From NCBI RefSeq assembly GCF_900095735.1, contig NZ_FNLO01000001.1, forward strand, positions 256,837 through 320,836: a stretch of 64,000 nt of DNA, given 5' to 3'. The notes beneath the pieces are model-generated. The model saw nothing but the letters and a program-made list of their open reading frames with translations. It was not told where the DNA came from and searched no databases. The position numbers and the translations under genes were made by a program. This document shows, one piece after another, positions 9,293-20,100 of this stretch. This stretch comes from Chitinasiproducens palmae (lineage in GTDB: Bacteria; Pseudomonadota; Gammaproteobacteria; Burkholderiales; Burkholderiaceae). The stretch's first letter is position 1. Each line of letters opens with the position of its first letter.

Positions 9293-10693
9293 ATGAGTCG
9301 TACGGCGCATCTTGCGTTCGCTTTCAGCCTGGCCGTAATACCGTGCCTGTCCCGGGCGATGCCCCTGGAGGACGCAGTGCGGCTGGCGGCATTGCGCGAT
9401 CCGATGATTGCGGCCTTGCGTCAGGATGTGGCTCAGCAAGAGACAAATATCGAGATCATCAAGGACGGCGAGCGTCCGCGTATTTCCGTCAACGTGGGCC
9501 GCGCCACTGCATTGGGCCATGACGAGACCTTGGCCCTGCAGCAGAACATCGGCTCGGAAGTGGTGGTGTCGCAGATGCTGTTCGACTGGGGCAAGGTCTC
9601 GTCTCAGATCGAAGGTGCGAGTTACGACCGCGTGCAGATCGTCTCCGACCTGAAAAAGCAGATCGAAGCGGTGATCTTCAACATTTCCGGACTGTATCTC
9701 GATGCGGAATCTGCCAAGGCCCGGCTTGCGGCCACCGACGAATACCGAACGAACGCGATCAAGCTCGGCGAAATGACCAAGGACCGCGCGCAGGGCGGAC
9801 TGGGCGATTTGTCCGAAACGTCGCGCGCCGAATTGGAGCGCTCCCGGGCTGAGGAGCGACTGCAGACCTTCGAGTCGGACCGCGAAGTGGCGCTGTCTCA
9901 ACTCAACTTGCTCGTTGGCGAGCCGGACGTCGCAACGCAAGCCGTGCCGAACCTCGACTACGCGCCGCGCGTCGACTCCACCGCGGCCATCGATGCCTCG
10001 ATCAAGGATGCGCCGGACTATCTGAAAGCGTCGGCAGCGGTCGAGTCGGCGCGCACCGGCATCGATGTCGCGAAGGCGTCGACGAAGCCGACCCTCCGGG
10101 CTGAAGCCGCGGGTCACCCGGGCTTTTCCGGGGGCGGGCCGACGAGCGGGTCGGTCGGACTCGTGCTGGGCGTCGACCTTGGCGTGTCCGACCTGTTCGG
10201 TCGCCAGGCACAGGCCGCGGAACAAAAGTACGAAGGCAGTCAGAAGCGCCTCGAAGGCGTCGCCCGCGATTTGAAGAACCAGACGCAGAGCTATGCGCGC
10301 CAACTCAGGACGCTGGCCGCAAGCGAGGCCCTGCTCAAACAGCAGGTCGATCAGGCGCGTCGTGTGGTGTCGACGTACGAAGAGCAGTTCACCGCCGGCC
10401 TGCGCAGCATGACCGACCTGTTCACCAGCATCCAGGAGCTGTACAGCACGCAGCTGAACTGGATCGCGGCCGCCGATCAACTGCGCCGCACCGAATACAA
10501 GGCGGCACAGACGCTGGGCCTGCAGGGCACGCTGTTGCAGGAAAAAACCAACGTGCCCCTGCCGGACCTTCCAACGTTCCTCCCCGACTCGCCAACGGCG
10601 GGGCAGTTGCAGGCGCAGCAGCCGACAGCACCCTTCGACGATCCGGGCCATTACAGCATGTTGCCCTTCAAAGGCCGGGAGGTCATGCGTTGA
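9293..10693 (+). CDS. TolC-family outer membrane channel of a type I secretion system
   Basis: Outer-membrane efflux trimer subunit of 466 residues. A signal peptide (SRTAHLAFAFSLAVIPCLSRA) is followed by MPLEDAVRLAALRDP, the typical TolC start. Two repeats of long amphipathic helices follow, for example around SDLKKQIEAVIFNISGLYLD and LLKQQVDQARRVVSTYEEQF. The ATG at 9293 has AAAGG upstream and opens directly on the signal peptide; the longer frame from 9227 does not. It resembles LapE/AggA-type partners of large-adhesin secretion systems. Its stop overlaps the start of the ABC transporter gene by four bases, so the genes are translationally coupled. Confidence 0.9.
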   Translation: MSRTAHLAFAFSLAVIPCLSRAMPLEDAVRLAALRDPMIAALRQDVAQQETNIEIIKDGERPRISVNVGRATALGHDETLALQQNIGSEVVVSQMLFDWGKVSSQIEGASYDRVQIVSDLKKQIEAVIFNISGLYLDAESAKARLAATDEYRTNAIKLGEMTKDRAQGGLGDLSETSRAELERSRAEERLQTFESDREVALSQLNLLVGEPDVATQAVPNLDYAPRVDSTAAIDASIKDAPDYLKASAAVESARTGIDVAKASTKPTLRAEAAGHPGFSGGGPTSGSVGLVLGVDLGVSDLFGRQAQAAEQKYEGSQKRLEGVARDLKNQTQSYARQLRTLAASEALLKQQVDQARRVVSTYEEQFTAGLRSMTDLFTSIQELYSTQLNWIAAADQLRRTEYKAAQTLGLQGTLLQEKTNVPLPDLPTFLPDSPTAGQLQAQQPTAPFDDPGHYSMLPFKGREVMR

Positions 10694-12858
10694 GCACGAT
10701 CGATATGTCCGTGTATGAGCGCGGGCTGCTGCCCGGGCTGGTCCGACTCTGCGCGGCGCATGGCGTGGCGACATCGGCCGAGCGGCTTGGCGACGGGCTG
10801 TTGAGCGCGCCGGGGGTGCTGCCGTTCGTCGAGGTGGAGCGCGCGTTGCGCCGGGTGAACATGACGTGCGGCGTGGTCGGCTTGCCGCTCTCGAAAATCT
10901 CGCACCACGCGTTGCCCGTGCTGTTGTTGATGCGCGACGGCAGTTGCCTGGTGCTCGAGAAGCTGATGTCGGACGCGGCCGAGGTGTCGCATCCGGAGTC
11001 GGGAGCGGGGCGTAGCGCGCTGCCGCGCGACGCGCTCGAGGACGGCTATGCGGGCCACTACCTGATCGCCAAGCACGTGGAAGTCGTCTCGCCGCACCTC
11101 GACGCGAGCTTCGACGGCAAGCCACGCCACTGGATTCTCGGGCCGGTCAGGGAGCAATGGCGCATCTATCGCGACGTGCTGCTCGCGTCGCTGATGGCCA
11201 ATCTTCTCGCGGTCGGCACCGCGCTGTTCTCGATGCAGGTCTACGACCGGGTGGTGCCGAATGCGGCGTTCGACACGCTGTGGGTGCTGGCCAGCGGTGT
11301 CGGCATCGCGATCCTGCTGGAGTGGGTGTTGCGCTATATGCGCGCACGCCTGATCGACCACGCGGGGCGGGCGCTCGACCTGCGGTTGTCCGCCCAACTG
11401 TTCGAGCGTGTCGTGCACATGCGCTTCGCGCACCGTCCGACGTCGATCGGCGTGTTCGCGAACCAGGTGCGCGACTTCGCCAGCGTGCGCGATTTCTTCA
11501 CGTCGGGCACGCTGGCCACGCTGTGCGACTTGCCGTTCATGGTCGTGCTGCTTGCGTTGATCGGTGTCATCGGCGGCTGGGCAGTGCTCGTCGTGCTGGC
11601 GGCCGTCGTGCTGATCGTCTTGCCGGGCATGTTGATGCAGGGCCGACTGGCTGATCTGTCGCGCCAGAACGCGAAGGAAAGCGCCGCGCTCAACGGGCTG
11701 CTGCTCGAGGCGGTCGACAACCTGGAGAACGTCAAGGCGACGCGTTCCGAAGAGCGGCTGCAGCGCGCGCATGCCAGCCTCACCGCGATCATGGCCACTT
11801 CCGGCACGAAGACGCGCGATGTCACCGGCATGCTGCAATTGCTCGGCACGAGCACCCAGCAGCTGTGTTACACCGCGGTCGTCATCGTCGGGGTCTACCT
11901 GATTACCGCGGGTGACCTGACAACCGGCAGCATGGTGGCCTGCACGCTGCTGTCCAGTCGGGTGCTGATGCCGATGAGCCAGGTCGCCGGTCTGCTGGCG
12001 CGCTGGCAGTTCGTGAAGGCGGCGATGGAGGGCCTCGACCGCATCGTCGCGCTGCCGATCGAGCGGCCCGTCGAGCGCCACTTCGTGCGGGCCGAACATC
12101 TGCGCGGCGCCTACCGGCTGGAGAACGTCCAGTACGCGCACGATGCGGAAAGCGCGCCGGCCCTCCAGATCGGCCGCCTGTCGATCAAGGCGGGCGAGCG
12201 CGTTGCGCTGCTGGGCGGCAACGGCGCCGGAAAGTCGACGCTGATGCGCTTGCTGGCGGGGCTGACCGATCCGCAACAAGGCAACGTGCTGCTCGATGAC
12301 CTGGCCATCGCGCAAATCGATCCGATCGACCGGCGCCGGCAGATCGCTTATCTGCCGCAGTCGGTGGCGCTGTTCCAGGGCACGCTGCGCGAGAACCTGA
12401 CGCTCGGCCATGCGCTATGGACCGACGCGCAGCTCTACGATGCGCTCGATGCGGTGGGGCTTGGCACATTCGTGCGCAAGCATGTGCGGGGACTCGACCA
12501 GGACATCCTGTCGATCGGCAACATTTCCGGCGGGCAGAAGCAGGCGATAGGCCTCGCTCGCGTCATCCTGCAGGACCCGCGCATCGTGATCCTGGACGAA
12601 CCGACCTCGGCATTCGATCAGGCGAACGAGGCGAAGGTCGTCAGTTTCCTGAAGACCTGGCTGCACGGACGGACCGCGATCATCGCCACGCACAAACGCG
12701 AACTGCTCGCGCTGACGCAGCGTGCGGTGGTGCTGCACGACGGCAAGGTGGTCCACGACGGCGAGATGGGCAAGCTCGTGGAGCTGGCCAGCGCGCAGCG
12801 TGCAAAGCGGGCGCCCGCGGCGCCCGAGGTGAAAGTCGTCTCGGAAAATGCATCATGA
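10690..12858 (+). CDS. Type I secretion ABC transporter/permease (LapB/RtxB-like)
   Basis: Inner-membrane exporter of 722 residues that powers secretion of the adjacent adhesin. It has an N-terminal peptidase C39-like domain (about residues 1-135) with no evident catalytic Cys-His pair, as in exporters of uncleaved RTX substrates. A six-helix membrane domain spans about 160-430. The C-terminal ATPase has Walker A GGNGAGKST (near 508-517), signature ISGGQ (near 611), Walker B IVILDEP (near 632) and H-loop histidine in IIATHK. Translation starts at TTG 10690, inside the tolC-like stop region (four-base overlap). It overlaps the adaptor gene in the same way. Confidence 0.93.
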   Translation: MSTIDMSVYERGLLPGLVRLCAAHGVATSAERLGDGLLSAPGVLPFVEVERALRRVNMTCGVVGLPLSKISHHALPVLLLMRDGSCLVLEKLMSDAAEVSHPESGAGRSALPRDALEDGYAGHYLIAKHVEVVSPHLDASFDGKPRHWILGPVREQWRIYRDVLLASLMANLLAVGTALFSMQVYDRVVPNAAFDTLWVLASGVGIAILLEWVLRYMRARLIDHAGRALDLRLSAQLFERVVHMRFAHRPTSIGVFANQVRDFASVRDFFTSGTLATLCDLPFMVVLLALIGVIGGWAVLVVLAAVVLIVLPGMLMQGRLADLSRQNAKESAALNGLLLEAVDNLENVKATRSEERLQRAHASLTAIMATSGTKTRDVTGMLQLLGTSTQQLCYTAVVIVGVYLITAGDLTTGSMVACTLLSSRVLMPMSQVAGLLARWQFVKAAMEGLDRIVALPIERPVERHFVRAEHLRGAYRLENVQYAHDAESAPALQIGRLSIKAGERVALLGGNGAGKSTLMRLLAGLTDPQQGNVLLDDLAIAQIDPIDRRRQIAYLPQSVALFQGTLRENLTLGHALWTDAQLYDALDAVGLGTFVRKHVRGLDQDILSIGNISGGQKQAIGLARVILQDPRIVILDEPTSAFDQANEAKVVSFLKTWLHGRTAIIATHKRELLALTQRAVVLHDGKVVHDGEMGKLVELASAQRAKRAPAAPEVKVVSENAS

Positions 12859-14021
12859 GCAGCCATCCGGTGCTTCTCGACGTGTCCGACGGCGGCCGCC
12901 TGCACCGGGTGCGGGCAAGCCGTACGGTGTGGCTCATCACCGCCGTGCTGGTGCTGCTGATCGCGTGGTCGGCATGGGCGCAAGTCAACGAAACAACGCG
13001 CGGCAAGGGGCGGGTCACGCCATCGTCGCGCCTGCAGTCGGTGCAGAGCCTGGAAGGCGGAATCCTCACCGAATTGCTCGTGCGCGAGGGTGGCGTGGTC
13101 CACCAGGGCCAACCACTCGCGCGGATCGACAGCACGCGTTTCCAGTCCGCCTACAACGAAACGCAGTCGCAAATCGACACGCTGTCCGCCGAAGTCGGTC
13201 GTCTCGAAGCCGAGGTGAGCGAGAAAAGCGAGCTGACCTTCAGCGATCACGGCAACGACAAGGCGCGCCAGTCCGAGGTCAGGCTGTTCAATGCCCGTCG
13301 GGCACGCCTGAACAAGTCGATCGGCGCGTTGCAGGAAGAAGACCGCATCCTGCAACAGCAGATCGCAATGATCCGTCCGTTGGTGGAGAAGCAGTCGGCG
13401 CCGCGTTCGCAACTTCTCCAGTTGCAGCAGCAGTCTGCCCAACTGCATGGGCGCATCGGCGATCTGCGCAATCAATACGTGCAGGAAGCGTACAGCACGA
13501 TGGTCGACAAGAAGGCGAAGCTCGCCGAACTGCAGCAAAGCATGCTGCAGAAAAAGGACCAGCTCAATCGCACGCTTGTCACCGCACACGTGGCCGGACT
13601 GGTCAACAACGTGAAGATCAACTCGGTCGGCGGCGTCGTGCAGCCCGGCGAAACGATCATGGAGATCACGCCGATTCACGATCAACTGGTGGTGGAAACG
13701 CTGGTCGAGCCGAAGGACGTGGCCTTCATCGCGCCCGACATGCCGGCCAGCGTCAAGATCTCTGCCTACGACTACTCCGTATACGGCGACTTGCGCGGCA
13801 AGGTCACGCAGATCTCGGAAGACACCGTGAAGGAAGACACGCCGCATGGTCCGCAAGAATATTACCGGGTGATGGTCACGACCGACCGCTCGCATCTGAA
13901 GCGCAACGGTGTGGAGTTGCCGATCCGGGCCGGCATGGTTGCCGAGGTGGATATCGAAACCGGACGCCGGTCGATATTGAGTTACCTCACACGTCCGCTG
14001 ATGAAGGCCCGGCTGCGCTGA
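12855..14021 (+). CDS. HlyD-family membrane fusion protein (LapC-like)
   Basis: Periplasmic adaptor of 388 residues linking the ABC exporter to the TolC channel. One N-terminal membrane helix (VWLITAVLVLLIAWSAWA) is followed by half of a lipoyl/barrel-sandwich domain with LQSVQSLEGGIL. A long coiled-coil hairpin follows at about residues 95-240, rich in Gln, Glu and Arg. The second barrel-sandwich half has AHVAGLVNNVKINSVGGVVQPGE, and a beta-barrel domain ends the protein. The ATG overlaps the exporter stop as ATGA. A longer frame reaches back to 12417, but it is a shadow of the exporter gene. Confidence 0.92.
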   Translation: MSSHPVLLDVSDGGRLHRVRASRTVWLITAVLVLLIAWSAWAQVNETTRGKGRVTPSSRLQSVQSLEGGILTELLVREGGVVHQGQPLARIDSTRFQSAYNETQSQIDTLSAEVGRLEAEVSEKSELTFSDHGNDKARQSEVRLFNARRARLNKSIGALQEEDRILQQQIAMIRPLVEKQSAPRSQLLQLQQQSAQLHGRIGDLRNQYVQEAYSTMVDKKAKLAELQQSMLQKKDQLNRTLVTAHVAGLVNNVKINSVGGVVQPGETIMEITPIHDQLVVETLVEPKDVAFIAPDMPASVKISAYDYSVYGDLRGKVTQISEDTVKEDTPHGPQEYYRVMVTTDRSHLKRNGVELPIRAGMVAEVDIETGRRSILSYLTRPLMKARLR

Positions 14022-14130
14022 GACCCGGCGCGGCTGTGCAAGGTTTACCGATCAATAGTCTTCGCGATACAGGAACGGCCGCGGCGGATCGCGTCGGCCG
14101 GCCACCCATGACCCACGGCCAGGAGCCAAA

Positions 14131-17100
14131 ATGGACAAGCGGATTGACGTAAAAGCGCAGTCGGGAGCAGTTGAGACGCACACCGTTTCGCAGGCCACGC
14201 AAGACGCCACCATTCAGGTCCAGGCAGGCACGGAGGTCCGGCTCTTCGCCCAGCAGGGCGACATCGAGTCGATGCAGCGCCAGGGGCATGATCTGATCAT
14301 CAAGTACACCGACGGCACGGTCGTGCGTCTGGTCAGTTACTTCGACTGCCCGACGGACGAGATGCCGAAGCTGGTGCTCGACGATCAGAACGACGCGAGC
14401 GGTGCGGAGCAGGTCTACAAGGCGGAGCTCGATCCCGCGGCGTGCTTTGCGGCGGGCGACACATCCAGCGGTCCGGTTGCGTTCGCGTGGGTGGCGGATG
14501 GCGGCGCAGGCCTGAGCCCGCTGTTGCTCGGCGGCCTGGCGGTACTCGGCGCGGGCATTGGCATTGCGGCGGCGAGCGGCGGCGGCAGCGGCCCGCACGG
14601 GCACGGCGGCTCCAGCGCAGCAACGCCCGACGCGCCGAGCGCGCAGTTCAACGCCGACGGCACCGCGGTGACCGGCCATGGCGCGCCGAATGCAACGATC
14701 GTCGTCACCGACGGGTCCGGCAAGACGATCGGGACCGGCACGGCCGACGGGCAGGGCAACTTCACGGTGCCGCTGACCGAGCCGCAGAACAACGGGCAGC
14801 AGGTCGACGTCACGCAGACGACGCCGGGCGGCACCTCGCCGACCACCTCGCTGACGGCGCCCGACCTCACTGCGCCCGATGAGCCGGTGATCCATGCGGT
14901 GACCGACGATGTCGGCGCGACGACCGGCACGATCGCCTCTGGCGGTGTGACCGACGACAACACGCCCACTCTCAGCGGCACCGCCGAGGCGAACTCCAGG
15001 GTCACGGTGTACGACAACGGCGTCGCGATCGGCAGCGCGACCGCCGACGCGTTCGGCAACTGGAGTTTCACCCCTGGCACGGCGCTGGCGGACGGCGCGC
15101 ACAATTTCTCGGTGACGGCCACCGACGCCGCGGGTAATGTCAGTGCGTTGACGCCGATCTACGAGGTGACGGTCGACACCACCGCGCCGAGCGCGCCCAC
15201 CGTCAATCCCACCGACGGGGCGCCCGGATCGGTGGTGTCGGGCACTGCCGAACCGGGCTCGACCGTCGCGGTCGACACGAACGGTGACGGCAAGCCGGAT
15301 TACACGACGACCACGGACGGCGGCGGAAACTGGTCGGTGACGATCGGTTCCGAACTGCCGGCCGGGTCGACGGTCACCGCCACGGCGACCGACCCGGCCG
15401 GCAACACGAGTGCGCCCGGCACGGTCACTGTCGGCGCCGGGACTGGCGGCGATACGACGCCGCCCGCCGCGCCGGTGATCAACGATGCGATCGACGACGT
15501 CGATCAGATGACCGGGTCGCTCGCCTCGGGCAGCATCACGAACGATGCGTTGCCGACCTTGACCGGCACCACCGAAGCGAACGCGACGGTCACGGTCTAT
15601 GACAACGGGGTGATGATCGGCACCGCGCAGGCGGACAGCGCGGGCGCATGGGCCTTCACGCCCGCCACCCCGCTGGTCGACGGCGCACACAGCTTCACCA
15701 CCACCGCGACCGACGCGGCAGGCAATGTCAGCACCGCGAGTGCCGCCTACGACTTGACCGTCGACGCGACGCCGCCGGCCACGCCGACGGTCGATCCGAC
15801 CGATGGCGCGGCAGGTTCAGTACTGACGGGCACCGCCGAGGCGGGCGCGATGGTGGCGATCGACGTGGACGGCGACGGTCAGGCCGACTACATGGTGGCC
15901 GCCGACGAAAACGGCATCTGGTCCGTGGCGCTGCGCTCGGCGGTGTCCGACGGCAGCACCATCACTGCGATCGCAATGGATACGGCCGGCAATATGAGCG
16001 CGCCCGGCACCGGGACCGTGGATGCGGGGGCAGTCGACACGACGCCGCCCGCCACGCCGGTCATCGCCGCTGCCGCGGACGATGTCGGCTCGATCACCGG
16101 CACGGTGCCGTCCGGCGGCAGCACCGACGACACGACACCGACGCTGAGCGGCACGGCCGAGGCCAACTCGACCGTCGCCATCTACGACAACGGGACGCAG
16201 ATCGGCACGGCGAACGCCGACGCGAGCGGGGCATGGACTTTCACGCCGACCTCGCCTCTCGCCGAGGGCGCGCATGCGATCACGACCACCGCCACCGACG
16301 CCGCCGGCAACACCAGCCCGGCGAGCGCGGCATACGAGCTGACGGTCGACACGACGGCACCCGACGCGCCCTCGATCAATCCAACCAACGGCGCCGACGG
16401 CGCGGTGCTGTCCGGCACCGCGGAGCCGGGTGCGACGGTCGCCATCGACGTCAACGGCGACGGTTCGCCCGACTACACGACGACAGCCGACGGAGACGGC
16501 AACTGGTCGGTGCCGCTTGATGGCGCGGTGCCCGACGGCACGGCGATCAGTGCGACGGCCACCGACGCCGCGGGCAACACCGGCGCGCCCGGCACGGTCA
16601 CGGTCGACGCGAGCGCGCCGGACACCACGCCGCCGGCGGCGCCGGTCATTTCGGCGGCAGCGGACGATGCCGGCGCGGTGATCGGCAACGTGCCGTCTGG
16701 CGGCAGCACGGACGACAATACGCCGACGCTCTCCGGCACGGCCGAAGCCGACTCGACCGTCACCGTCTACGACAACGGCGCGGCGATCGGCACCGCGGTC
16801 GCCAACGGCAGCGGGGCATGGACCTTCACGCCGCCTGCGGCGCTGGCCGACGGCCAGCACAGTTTCACGAGCACCGCGACCGATGCCGCCGGCAATGTCG
16901 GCCCCGCAAGCGCGGCCTATGACGTGACGATCGACACCGCGGCGCCGAGCGCCCCGGCGATCGGTTCGGCAACCGACGACGCGGGGCCGGTGACGGGCCC
17001 GATCGCGTCCGGCGGCACGACCGACGACACGACACCGACGTTGACGGGCACCGCCGAACCCGACACGACCGTCACCGTCTACGACAACGGCAATACGATC

Positions 17101-20100
17101 GGCACGACCGTGACGGATGGCAGCGGCAACTGGAGCTACACGCCGACCACGCCGCTGGGCGACGGCGCCCATGACCTGACCACCACGGCGACGGACGCGG
17201 CGGGCAACACCAGTCCGGCGAGTGGCGGTTATCAGATCACGATCGACACCGCGGCCCCGGTCGCGCCGGCGATCACGTCGGCGACCGACGATGTCGGCGC
17301 GAACACGGGCGTGGTGCCGACGGGCGGCAGCACCGATGACACGACGCCGACGCTGACGGGCACCGCGGAAGCCAACGCGACCGTCGCGATCTACGACAAC
17401 GGCACGCAGATCGGCACCGTCGTTGCGAACGGCGGCGGCGCCTGGACCTTCACGCCGGCGACGCCGTTGGCCGAAGGCGCACACAGCTTCACGAGCACCG
17501 CGACCGACGCCGCTGGCAATGTCAGCGCTGGCAGCGCCGCGTATGACCTGAGTGTCGACACGACCGCGCCCGCGGCGCCGACCGTCAACCCCACCAACGG
17601 TGCGGACGGTTCGGTCCTGTCGGGGACCGCGGAACCGGGCGCGACCGTCGGTGTCGATGTGAACGGCGACGGTCGTCCCGACTACACCACCACCGCCGAT
17701 CCCGATGGCAACTGGTCCGTGCCGTTGAATGGCGCGGTGCCCGACGGTACGACGATCAGCGCGACGGCGACCGATGCCGCCGGCAACACGGGCGCGCCTG
17801 GCACGACCACGGTCGATGCCAGCACACCGGACACGACCGCGCCGGCGGCACCCGTCATTGCCGCGGCCGACGACGACGTCGGTGCGGTGACCGGCACCGT
17901 GCCAGCGGGCGGCAGCACCGATGATGCGACGCCGACGCTGACCGGAACGGCCGAAGCCAACGCGACGGTCCACGTCTACGATAACGGTACGGAGATCGGC
18001 ACCGCGAGCGCCGATGCCACCGGCGCCTGGAACTTCACACCGGCCACGCCGCTCGCCGATGGCGCGCATGCGTTTACCACCACCGCCACGGATGCTGCCG
18101 GCAATACCGGCCCGGCAAGCGCCGCCTATGACGTGACCGTCGACACCGCGACGCCAGCCGCGCCGGTGATCGGCTCGGCGACGGACGACGTGGGTGCGAC
18201 GACCGGTCCGATCGCCTCGGGCGGGACGACCGACGACAACACGCCGACGCTGAACGGCACGGCCGAAGCCAACGCGCTCGTCACCGTATATGACAATGGC
18301 GTGGCCCTGGGCACGACGACGGCGAATGGCACGGGCGTCTGGAGCTTCACGCCGACTGCGCCGTTGGAAAACGGGGCACATGCGTTCACGTCGACGGCGA
18401 CGGATGCGGCAGGCAACACCGGTCCGGCGAGCGTTGCCTACGACATCAACGTCGACGCGACGGCGCCGGCCGCGCCGGTAATCGGTTCGGCGACGGACGA
18501 CGTGGGTGCGACGACCGGTCCGATCGCCTCGGGCGGGACGACCGACGACAACACGCCGACGCTGAATGGTACGTCGGAGCCGAACGCGACGATCACCGTG
18601 TACGACAACGGCGCGGCGATCGGCACGGCCGTGGCCGACGGCACGGGTGCATGGGCGTTCACGCCGACCACGCCGCTCGCCGATGGCGCGCATGCGCTGA
18701 CGACCACGGCAACGGACGCCGCCGGCAATACCGGCGCGCAGAGCGCGCCGTACGACATCAACGTCGATGCGACCGCGCCGGCTGCGCCGGTGATCGGCTC
18801 GGCAACGGACGACGCGGGCGACGTGACCGGCCCGATCGCCGCCGGCGGCACCACCGATGACAACACGCCGACGCTGAACGGCACGGCCGAACCCAATTCG
18901 ACGATCACCGTCTATGACAACGGCAACGCGATCGGCACCGCGACCGCCGACGGTACCGGCGCCTGGAGCTTCACGCCGGCCACGCCGCTGGACGACGGTT
19001 CGCACGCGCTGACGACCACGGCAACCGATGCCGCCGGCAATACCGGCCCGGCAAGCCCGGCGTACGACATCAATATCGATGCGACGGCGCCGGCCGCCCC
19101 GGCGATCGGCTCGGCGACGGACGATGCGGGTCGGGTCACCGGTCCGATCGCTGCAGGCGGGACGACCGACGACAACACGCCTACCCTGAACGGCAGTGCA
19201 GAGCCGAACGCGACGGTGACCGTCTACGACAACGGCGACGAGATCGGCACGACCACGGCCGACGGCACCGGTGCCTGGAGCTTCACGCCCACCACGCCGC
19301 TTGCCGACGGTGCCCACGCGCTGACCGCGACGGCAACCGACGCGGCGGGCAACGCGGGACCTGCGAGTCCGGCCTATACGATCAATGTCGACGCCACCGC
19401 GCCCGCCGCGCCGGCGATCGCTTCGGCGACCGACGACGTCGGCGCGACGACCGGGCCGATCGCCGCGGGTGGCACGACCGATGACAACACGCCGACCCTG
19501 AACGGCACCGCCGAAGCCAACGCGACAGTGACGGTCTACGACAATGGCGTGGCGCTCGGCACGGTCGTCGCCGACGGCACGGGAGCGTGGACGTTCACGC
19601 CGACTGCACCGCTGGCCGACGGCGCGCACGCCTTTACCACCACCGTGACCGACGCTGCGGGTAACACCGGCGAGGCGAGCCCGGCATACACGGTCAACAT
19701 CGACGCAACCGCACCAGCGACGCCGGCGATCGGCTCGGCGACGGACGACGCCGGCGCGGTGACCGGCCCGATCGCCGCGGGCGGCACGACCGACGACAAC
19801 ACGCCGACCCTGAACGGCAGCGGCGAGCCGAATGCGACGATCACCGTCTACGACAACGGCAACGAGATCGGCACGACGACCGCCGACGGCACCGGGGCCT
19901 GGAGCTTCACGCCCGCCACGCCGCTGGCCGACGGCGCCCACGCACTGACCAGCACCGCGACCGATGCGGCAGGCAACACAAGCGCGCCGAGTCCGGCCTA
20001 CACCATCAACGTCGACGCGACACCGCCGGCCGCGCCGGCGATCGGTTCGGCGACGGACGACGCCGGCACGGTGACGGGTCCGATCGCCTCCGGCGGGACG

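Noticed and set aside
10651-12411. Minus-strand frame of 586 residues opposite the ABC exporter
   Set aside because: Antisense of a clear ABC transporter gene.
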